A stretch of 5,300 nt of DNA from Candidatus Wallbacteria bacterium (GTDB taxonomy: Bacteria > Muiribacteriota > JAQTZZ01), in assembly GCA_028711905.1 (NCBI GenBank), contig JAQTRI010000278.1, positions 1 to 5,300 on the forward strand, in the 5' to 3' direction. The position numbers and the translations under genes are program-made. Positions 1 through 5,300 of this stretch are shown piece after piece (position 1 is the first letter of the stretch; each line of letters opens with the position of its first letter). Below the pieces are notes generated by a model, which saw only the letters and a list, made by a program, of their open reading frames with translations, ran no database searches and was not told the origin of the DNA.

Positions 1-1
1 G

Positions 2-1207
2 AAAGCTCTGACTTTTGAAACAGATTCCGTTGAGACACGCATGGCGTATGCTTCAGTCCTTGAAACTCAATGGAAAATTCAGCAGGCAGTTGGTGTTTTA
101 GAAAAGATTACCGGGGAAAAGCCGCGTGAAGTCGCCGAAAAACTGGCGGACCTTTATTGCCGCAGCAGCGAACCGGAAAAGGCTCTGATTTATCTGGAGA
201 AGATCGGCAACCGTCTTGACTCCGGCCGTATTTATCTTGAACTTGGGGATTTTACTCAGGCTGAGGAAAACTTCACCCGCGCCCTGGAAAGCGCCGGCAA
301 GCGTCAGGCAGAGTATTTTCTGTCCCTGCTCAGTTACCGGCGCGGTCAGTTTGACCGTGCCGAGGAATGGCTTCAGCGCGCTGAGCAATCCGGGACAGAT
401 AAAGGAAGTGAAGAACTCGGCGGTCTGATCGCTTTTGCCCTTTCGCAGTTCGACCGCGCATTAGAGCGTTTCCGAAGGTTACAGGTCAGCACTGGAGAGC
501 CAAAGTATGCTCTTCATCTGGGAAAATGCTATTTCGAAAGGCACGATTACCCGAATGCGGTTATTGAATTTGAACGCTATCTCAAGTTTGCCCCGCATGA
601 TATTGAAGCTGGAAAGTTTCTGATCAAGTCTCTTCTGGCCAGCGGTAATCTCGGGTCAGCTCAGAAAATCATCCGGGATTTCAAGGCTGAGGACAGGGAT
701 TCTGCGGTCTGTATGCTGGAAGCCGAGATATATCAGATCCGGGGAGAATTTTCCAAAGCTAAGGAAGTACTCCGCGATGCGGTCAAGCTGGACCCGGCTG
801 ATACTGAAGCCAGGACCCGGCTTGGAGATGTGTATACAGCCACCGGCAGATTTCCTGAAGCTATCAATGAGTACAGGCTGGTGCTGGAAAAAAATCACAA
901 TCCTGAAGTGCTGTTCAAGTCAGGCGTTGCTTTTTTCCGCAACGGTGATTTTGAAGATGCTTTGTTCGCGTTCAAAAAACTGCGTGACACCTCCGGCATG
1001 GCTGAAGTCCGGCTTTATTTAGCCAGGCTGTACCGTGAAAAGGAACGCTTTGACGAAGCATTTGCCGAGCTTGACGAATTAAGAAACAGGCACGAGGTTT
1101 CTGAAGAGTGCATCAATTATGAGCTGGCGCGCATATTCCTGAAACAGGGTGACAGGGAAAAAGCCGCACAATTTTTCACTCTCTGCGCCGGGCGTAACCC
1201 TAATTAT
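2..1207 (+). repeat. Irregular N-terminal TPR block (about 12 units)
   Basis: This part of the giant protein (residues up to 389, counting from the ATG at nt 41) contains about 12 TPR-like units whose lengths drift between roughly 30 and 36 residues. Unit starts read approximately at residues 28, 58, 88, 121, 154, 188, 221, 255, 288, 321 and 355, plus one that begins before residue 1. The Ala-20 and Ala-27 packing positions are mostly kept (for example GEFSKAKEVLRDAVKLDP), but the first helix is often poorly matched to the consensus. Unit boundaries were set by eye and may shift by a few residues. Confidence 0.75.
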
Positions 1208-3736
1208 GAACGCGTCAATTATTATCTGGGTGAGATCAGGCTGCAGAATGGTCAGGCTGATGAGGCGATCCAGTCTTTCGAAGCGCAGCTGAGGATCTCG
1301 CCCTCGGATCTTTCCTCCATGCTGGCCTTGGGAAAATTGTATTTTGAGCGCAAGAGATATGATTCGGCGCAAGTACTGCTCAAGAAAACCATTGACACCT
1401 ATCCTGAGGAAGCCGAAGCATATTACTGGCTGGCAAAGATCTTCTGGCTTCAGAATATGCTGGATGCCGCGACCAGACACATGGAAAAGGCTATTCAATA
1501 TAATCCTCGATTCGGTGTTGCCTTTCACGATATCGGCAGGATTCTGATGGAACGGGAAAGAATCGATGAGGCCATAACTTATCTGGAAAAGGCCACCTAT
1601 CTTGACGACAAATCAGCCGGTCTCAGAATCGCCCTGGGTAATGCGTATGAGAAGGCCCATATGCTCAACGAAGCAGTGGCTCAGTTTGAAAAAGGGCGGA
1701 GCCTCGATCAGAATGATCCGGAACCTCATTATCGGATGGGAAGCATTTTTCAGAAGCAGGGCAAGCAGGAACGCGCGTTTGAATGTTTCCAGAAGGTCCT
1801 GGAGTTGAATCCGGATTTCTGTGATACCAGGTACCGCATCGCTCTGATGGAAAAAAGCATGGGTCGCAGCACCGAGGCCAAGAAAAGCCTGGAACTATAC
1901 CTTGTCGAAAATGAAGAGGACATCAACGCTATTTTCGAACTGGGGACCATTTGTTTTCAGGAGCGGAATTTTGAAGAGGCTCTCAGGCTTTTGGAAATGG
2001 TTGTTCTCAATGATCCCAAAAAGGCGGAAGCCTATTTTTATCTCGGCCTGATTTACAGGGATCGGAAGCTTATCGATGACAGCAACAGATTGCTGCAGAA
2101 AGCCGTTGAGATCAACCCCGGATTCGTGGAGGCTCATTTTGAGCTTGGCCGCAATCAGATTCTTAAAAGCGATCTCAAAGCGGCTCTCCCCTCCCTTGAA
2201 AGAGCCGTGCATCTGAGGCTCAACAATCAGGAATACCTGAAGGAACTCGGAGGCGTGTATCTTGTGCTTGACCGGATTAAAGACGCTGAAGAGATTTACA
2301 ACAAGCTTATCTATCTCGACAGCCAGTCTTTTGAGGGATACTTTAATCTGGGTTTGATCGAACTGAAGCGCAAAGCTCCTGACGCTGCGCTGGATTTTTT
2401 CCGCAAAGCCCGGGAACTCAAGGAAAAAGACCCATCACTACTTCTGGCTATGGGTAAAGCATATTGGCAGGTGAAGGATTTTGAACATGCTGTGGAGATC
2501 CTGAGCCGGATGAAGGAGTATTTCCCGCAGGAAGTTGAAGCCTACAAGTATCTGGCTGAAGTGTACTATCAACGAGACATGATTTCTGAAACTGTGTCTG
2601 AGATCAGAAAAGCCATGGAGATATCCCAGGATCCGGACTTGAAGATCAAGCTGGCGCGCTGTTATGCCAGAATCGGCAAGCTTGAAGACGCTCTACCCCT
2701 TTTACACGAAGCCCTGGCCAGTGCTCCGGATCATGTTGAGGCTATGGAAATTGTTGGAAATATTTATCTGAGACAGAATAATTTCCAGGAAGCATTGCGC
2801 TATTTCCAGAAACTTACTGCGGTCAAGGAAGACCCTGAACTTTTGCGTAAGGCCGCCGAATGCTATGAGGGGCTTAACGAGAGCGAAAAAGCCCGCCAGA
2901 TTTACATGCGCCTGTCTGAAGCCAAGCCCCGCGACTACCGGATCCACCTTGCGCTCGGAAAGCTGTTTCTTCGCGAACGCATGAATGACAATGCGATCGT
3001 GGTGCTTGAAAAGTGCCGCAAGATCGAACCGCATAAGGCTGAGCCTTACATCCTTCTTGGAGATCTTTATGTCGGAAAAGGCATGATGGAAGAAGCCATC
3101 TCCTATTATAAAAAAGCTATTGAAGTTGAGCCGGTCAATCTCAAAGCCAGGTTGAGCCTGGCACGCATTTACAAGGATAAAAAGTTATATGACAGGGCTG
3201 TAGCGGCATACAAGGAGATCATGAGGGAAAATCCCCAGGATGCTGAGGCACATTTTATGCTGGCCCAGATATACCTTGATAAGGAATTGTATGACTATGC
3301 TCTGGAAGAGTTACACAAAGTTGTGGCTGTTCAGCCGGGCAAAGCTGAACCGTACTTTCTACTGGCGGATATATATAAGGAGCTGTCGAGAATTGAAGAG
3401 GCCATGACCATGCTGGGGGAAGGCCTGAAGAGAGACAGTTCCAATGTTGAGGCTCATTTCAGTCTGGGCACGATGTATTTTAAAAAATTCATGTTTGACG
3501 ATGCGATTTCTGAATTCAGCAAGATTGTGGCTCTGGATGAAAACAATGTTAATGCCCATTTTTATCTTGGTAAAGCTTACAGGGAGAAAGGCATGATCGA
3601 TCAGGCTGTCGCTGAGTTCATCTTAGTGGCAAGCTTGGCCCCAGTTGAGAGTGAAATCGCCAAGGAAGCCCATGAAATGCTGAAACCCAGAAAGTTGAAC
3701 GCCACTTTCTGGAAGGATTTCGAGGTCGAGACATAA
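2..3736 (+). CDS. Giant TPR-repeat protein, 5'-partial (start lies beyond the left edge)
   Basis: At least 1244 residues are visible, and essentially all form tandem tetratricopeptide repeats, helix-turn-helix units that stack into a superhelical scaffold for binding proteins or peptides. Typical units have the pattern AEAYFYLGLIYRD...A...A...NP, with Gly/Ala at position 8, Tyr at 11, Ala at 20 and 27 and Pro near 32. I count about 36 units and then a non-repeat tail of roughly 28 residues ending in FEVET. No enzyme domain, CxxC pair or membrane segment is seen; a signal peptide cannot be judged because the N-terminus is missing. The first ATG (nt 41) is probably not the start: the frame is open to nt 2, the residues before it (KALTFETDSVETR) fit the end of one TPR and the beginning of the next, and no good ribosome site precedes it. 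It lies 35 nt upstream of a lipid A acyltransferase, probably in the same operon. TPR identity is very secure; the biological role is unknown, and scaffolding is inferred from the fold. Confidence 0.95.
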   Translation, partial: KALTFETDSVETRMAYASVLETQWKIQQAVGVLEKITGEKPREVAEKLADLYCRSSEPEKALIYLEKIGNRLDSGRIYLELGDFTQAEENFTRALESAGKRQAEYFLSLLSYRRGQFDRAEEWLQRAEQSGTDKGSEELGGLIAFALSQFDRALERFRRLQVSTGEPKYALHLGKCYFERHDYPNAVIEFERYLKFAPHDIEAGKFLIKSLLASGNLGSAQKIIRDFKAEDRDSAVCMLEAEIYQIRGEFSKAKEVLRDAVKLDPADTEARTRLGDVYTATGRFPEAINEYRLVLEKNHNPEVLFKSGVAFFRNGDFEDALFAFKKLRDTSGMAEVRLYLARLYREKERFDEAFAELDELRNRHEVSEECINYELARIFLKQGDREKAAQFFTLCAGRNPNYERVNYYLGEIRLQNGQADEAIQSFEAQLRISPSDLSSMLALGKLYFERKRYDSAQVLLKKTIDTYPEEAEAYYWLAKIFWLQNMLDAATRHMEKAIQYNPRFGVAFHDIGRILMERERIDEAITYLEKATYLDDKSAGLRIALGNAYEKAHMLNEAVAQFEKGRSLDQNDPEPHYRMGSIFQKQGKQERAFECFQKVLELNPDFCDTRYRIALMEKSMGRSTEAKKSLELYLVENEEDINAIFELGTICFQERNFEEALRLLEMVVLNDPKKAEAYFYLGLIYRDRKLIDDSNRLLQKAVEINPGFVEAHFELGRNQILKSDLKAALPSLERAVHLRLNNQEYLKELGGVYLVLDRIKDAEEIYNKLIYLDSQSFEGYFNLGLIELKRKAPDAALDFFRKARELKEKDPSLLLAMGKAYWQVKDFEHAVEILSRMKEYFPQEVEAYKYLAEVYYQRDMISETVSEIRKAMEISQDPDLKIKLARCYARIGKLEDALPLLHEALASAPDHVEAMEIVGNIYLRQNNFQEALRYFQKLTAVKEDPELLRKAAECYEGLNESEKARQIYMRLSEAKPRDYRIHLALGKLFLRERMNDNAIVVLEKCRKIEPHKAEPYILLGDLYVGKGMMEEAISYYKKAIEVEPVNLKARLSLARIYKDKKLYDRAVAAYKEIMRENPQDAEAHFMLAQIYLDKELYDYALEELHKVVAVQPGKAEPYFLLADIYKELSRIEEAMTMLGEGLKRDSSNVEAHFSLGTMYFKKFMFDDAISEFSKIVALDENNVNAHFYLGKAYREKGMIDQAVAEFILVASLAPVESEIAKEAHEMLKPRKLNATFWKDFEVET
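1208..3649 (+). repeat. Regular C-terminal TPR block: 24 tandem units of 34 (two of 33) residues
   Basis: Residues 390-1203 (counted from the ATG at nt 41) divide into 24 consecutive TPRs. Twenty-two are exactly 34 residues, so the coding DNA has a 102-bp period. The two exceptions, at residues 832-864 and 899-931, are 33. Recurring openings are VEAHFELG, AEAYFYLG, AEPYFLLA and VNAHFYLG, and units commonly close on NP or D-x-N. The match to consensus is best in the last six units (about residues 1000-1203). The repeats are similar at protein level but clearly diverged in DNA sequence, so this looks like an old expansion held by structural constraint. Confidence 0.9.
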
Positions 3737-3771
3737 ACCGCTGCCTGAACAGTGAATAGAGGCCGGAAGTT
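3737..3771 (+). other. Short intergenic spacer within a probable operon
   Basis: Only 35 nt separate the TPR stop (TAA 3734-3736) from the acyltransferase start. I see no inverted repeat followed by a T run and no convincing -35/-10 pair, so read-through transcription from the TPR gene into the lipid A genes is the simplest reading. Confidence 0.6.
3758..3762 (+). promoter_or_regulatory. Probable ribosome binding site for the acyltransferase gene
   Basis: AGAGG lies 9 nt before the GTG at 3772. A second purine stretch, GGAAG (3765-3769), is too close to the start to be the better site. This supports GTG 3772, which is also the only plausible start after the in-frame stop TAG at 3757-3759. 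Confidence 0.5.
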
Positions 3772-4629
3772 GTGAAAGAAATCCGATTACTTTCTCTAAT
3801 TTACCGTGGCGGGACAGTGGCCTCGAGAACTCTTGGGAATATTCTATATCTGCTTCTCCCATCATTGAGAAAAATTCCGCTCAAGAATCTGGATGTGCTT
3901 TTTCCCCAGATGCCGCTGGAAGGCAAGCTGCGGATTGTGGAGTCCTATTTTCGTCAGCAGTGCCAGCAAATATGGGAACTGATCTTTGTTTATTGCTTCC
4001 CGAAACTGATCAAAGAGTTGATTGAAGATGATTCGGCGCATAATGTGATCGATGAATTGCTGGAAAAACACAGGACAGTTCTTACTCTGAGCCTGCACTT
4101 TGGTAACTGGGAGCTTCTTGGGGCGGAACTCGTCGCTTCGGGCTATAAACTTTCTTCGGTTTTTCTCAAACCCCGTTCAAGTTTTGTCGGCAGGCTTTTT
4201 TTTAAGTTCAGGAACAAGGCCGGGATCAACCTGGTTGAGCACAATGAGATTATCAGGCTGGCCCGTGTCGTTCGTGGAGGAGGGCTGCTGGCTCTTATCG
4301 CTGATCACGATGGGGGAGCTGACGGTGCCAGGATGAACTGGAACGGCACGGAAGTTTCTTTTCCTTCCGGACCGGCGAGACTGGCTTCCCGCTTCGACCT
4401 GCCGGTGGTTGGTCTTAGCATGGAAAGAGCGTCCCGCGGGTTGCATCGTGTCAGGGCCAAAGTTCTTTATTTACCGGGGGAAAAAGCCGTTTCGCCGGAT
4501 TCAATGACTAAGACATTTCTTGATTTTATCGATGGAGAAGTGCGCAGAAAGCCTTCCCAGTGGCTGCTCCTTTATGACAGGTTCAAGAAAAGGACCTATG
4601 ATCGCAGTGAAACAAATGAGTTTCTCTGA
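3772..4629 (+). CDS. LpxL/HtrB-family lipid A biosynthesis acyltransferase
   Basis: A 285-residue protein of the bacterial lipid A acyltransferase family (LPLAT superfamily), which transfers a secondary acyl chain, normally from acyl-ACP, to Kdo-bearing lipid A precursor at the cytoplasmic face of the inner membrane. Visible marks, in order: a hydrophobic N-terminal stretch (about residues 6-30, NILYLLLP) as a likely membrane anchor; the family-like NLDVLFP (39-45); the catalytic H-x4-E motif HFGNWELLG with His109 and Glu114; the second block LIADHDGGADG (about 175-185) followed by FPSGPARLA (197-205); and the C-terminal PSQWLLLYDRFK (261-272), matching the family's P-x-QW...RFK end. Length is slightly below the roughly 300 residues of E. 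coli LpxL, but no block is missing. In the second block the usual FFG is replaced by NWNG. The start is a GTG with AGAGG 9 nt upstream. It follows the TPR gene closely and overlaps the Kdo-transferase gene. Family assignment is secure; which acyl position and chain it uses (LpxL or LpxM role) cannot be told, so no symbol is given. Confidence 0.92.
   Translation: MKEIRLLSLIYRGGTVASRTLGNILYLLLPSLRKIPLKNLDVLFPQMPLEGKLRIVESYFRQQCQQIWELIFVYCFPKLIKELIEDDSAHNVIDELLEKHRTVLTLSLHFGNWELLGAELVASGYKLSSVFLKPRSSFVGRLFFKFRNKAGINLVEHNEIIRLARVVRGGGLLALIADHDGGADGARMNWNGTEVSFPSGPARLASRFDLPVVGLSMERASRGLHRVRAKVLYLPGEKAVSPDSMTKTFLDFIDGEVRRKPSQWLLLYDRFKKRTYDRSETNEFL
4196..4203 (+). repeat. T8 homopolymer inside the acyltransferase gene
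   Basis: Eight consecutive T residues encode part of RLFFKF (codons ctt ttt ttt aag). Tracts of this length can be prone to replication or transcription slippage, and a one-base change would destroy the C-terminal half of the enzyme. The gene is intact as read here. Confidence 0.5.
4588..4594 (+). promoter_or_regulatory. Possible ribosome binding site for the Kdo-transferase gene
   Basis: AAAAGGA lies inside the end of the acyltransferase gene. It sits 3 nt before an in-frame ATG (4598), 12 nt before an in-frame GTG (4607) and 21 nt before the ATG at 4616. None of these spacings is ideal, so it does not settle the start. Translational coupling to the upstream gene is an alternative. Confidence 0.3.
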
Positions 4630-5300
4630 ATTGAATTTACGCGACATTCCTTGTTCGAGGCGGTTTTTCAAAGTTATCTCAACTGTGACCGCTAACCTGC
4701 TCGACATGGCCTACTTGATTTTTCTTTTCCTGATGAGCCCTTTTCTGGTTTTGTTGATCAGGAGAAAGTCTCTGTGGACAAAACAAAACATTCTCAGCTG
4801 GCTGGGTTTGGCAAAAACTCCGGAAATGGTTTCTCCGGTTTTGTTTCATGCCGTATCTTTTGGCGAATTCCGGAATATCTCTTTTATTGTTGAGCGTTTG
4901 AATAAACCGTGTGTAGTGCTGACTCCGGATCAGGAACTGCTGGAATATCTGATGAAAAACTGGGTCAACCGGGAGCGGGCGGTCATGCTTGCCCCATTGG
5001 ATTTTTCTTTTGCGGTCAGAAGGATCCTGCGGAAAATCCATCCGGCCCTGATTGTGATCTCTGAGGTTGACGCCTGGCCAAATTTTCTTTCTGAGGCCGC
5101 AGGTTCTGGAGTCCCGTTGTACTTTGTCAATGTGAGGCTTTCTCCCGGGAACAGTATTCTGTTCCGCCTGTTCCCACTTTACCGCATGCTGCTGAACAGG
5201 GCAGGCGTTTACGCCAAGGATCAAAAAAACCGAGCGCTTTTAAAAAAATCCGGAATCGCATGCCGGGGAGTGGTTAATTTCAAGCTGTTGAGCAAAACCG
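4616..5300 (+). CDS. waaA: WaaA/KdtA-like 3-deoxy-D-manno-octulosonate (Kdo) transferase, 3'-partial
   Basis: The frame runs off the right edge after 228 codons, about half of a typical 400-430-residue WaaA, a membrane-associated GT30 glycosyltransferase that moves Kdo from CMP-Kdo to lipid A precursor. The visible part is the N-terminal domain. It has a hydrophobic anchor (about 28-48, MAYLIFLFLMSPFLVLLI), then VLFHAVSFGE (75-84), matching the family's HxVSVGE with the putative catalytic base Glu84; LDFSFAVRRILRKIHP (128-143), matching the PLD..wavrrfl..i.P block; ISEVDAWPN (148-156), the counterpart of METELWPN; VNVRLS (171-176), matching vNaRLS; and NFKLL (221-225), near the gnlKfd block. 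Departures: the T-x-T-x-TG element is replaced by LTPDQE (102-107), and ELWPN has become DAWPN. About 27 residues precede the anchor, more than in E. coli WaaA. ATG 4616 overlaps the acyltransferase end by 14 nt; ATG 4598, GTG 4607 and the later GTG 4685 or ATG 4706 are alternatives. The family call is good; true Kdo-transferase activity is inferred. Confidence 0.85.
   Translation, partial: MSFSELNLRDIPCSRRFFKVISTVTANLLDMAYLIFLFLMSPFLVLLIRRKSLWTKQNILSWLGLAKTPEMVSPVLFHAVSFGEFRNISFIVERLNKPCVVLTPDQELLEYLMKNWVNRERAVMLAPLDFSFAVRRILRKIHPALIVISEVDAWPNFLSEAAGSGVPLYFVNVRLSPGNSILFRLFPLYRMLLNRAGVYAKDQKNRALLKKSGIACRGVVNFKLLSKT

Noticed and set aside
1079..1528. 149-codon open frame on the minus strand
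   Set aside because: It is antisense to a continuous TPR region with clear repeat motifs. It shows no recognisable domain and no supporting context.
1208..3649. 102-bp DNA periodicity as a possible recent tandem repeat or assembly artefact
   Set aside because: The units agree at protein consensus positions, but their DNA differs at many positions. I saw no long identical stretches between units, so recent duplication or misassembly is not supported.
3737..3771. Possible promoter or terminator between the TPR and acyltransferase genes
   Set aside because: The spacer is only 35 nt, and I could find no convincing -35/-10 pair and no hairpin followed by a T run.
4679..5224. 181-codon open frame on the minus strand
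   Set aside because: It lies entirely antisense to the WaaA-like gene, whose translation matches family motifs in order. The minus-strand product shows no recognisable domain and has a low-complexity, Gln/Arg/Lys-rich makeup typical of a shadow frame.
5223..5275. A-AAA-AAC heptamer in the correct phase for -1 frameshifting in the WaaA-like gene, near a second A7 run (5242-5248)
   Set aside because: The -1 frame stops at 5275 after about 15 codons and would only truncate the enzyme. The downstream pairing is weak (CCGG with CCGG around a 9-nt loop), and the zero frame carries the family sequence onward. Chance is more likely than programmed frameshifting.

Overview
The window reads as one rightward (+ strand) gene block with almost no non-coding DNA. 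It holds three genes: a very large tetratricopeptide-repeat (TPR) protein that enters from the left edge, an LpxL/HtrB-type lipid A acyltransferase, and the first half of a WaaA/KdtA-type Kdo transferase that leaves at the right edge. The lipid A genes point to a Gram-negative (diderm) bacterium that makes Kdo-type lipopolysaccharide. Base composition looks roughly balanced by eye. No marker allows a firm taxonomic placement. Very long TPR proteins and divergent LPS enzymes would suit a deep-branching or candidate-phylum diderm, but that is only an impression.

Layout: 2-3736 is the TPR gene, whose reading frame is still open at the left edge, so its true start is outside the window. About 36 TPR units can be laid end to end, followed by a short non-repeat tail. 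Units in the first third vary in length. From about nt 1208 the protein settles into 24 consecutive units that are all 34 residues except two of 33. After a 35-nt gap with no terminator (3737-3771), the acyltransferase runs from GTG 3772 to 4629 and carries the family's HFGNWE catalytic motif. The Kdo-transferase gene overlaps its end, starting near 4616 with alternative in-frame starts at 4598 and 4607, and is cut off at 5300.

How the genes may work together: WaaA adds Kdo to the lipid A precursor on the cytoplasmic face of the inner membrane, and LpxL-type enzymes then usually acylate the Kdo-bearing product, so the two enzymes form consecutive steps. The TPR protein has no catalytic domain in view and is probably a scaffold. 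Tight spacing suggests co-transcription with the LPS genes. A role in organising LPS synthesis, by loose analogy with the TPR protein LapB/YciM, is a hypothesis only. I found no RNA genes, mobile elements, CRISPR arrays or convincing promoters or terminators, and no clearly novel system. The most unusual items are the size and regularity of the TPR solenoid and the altered motifs in the WaaA-like protein.
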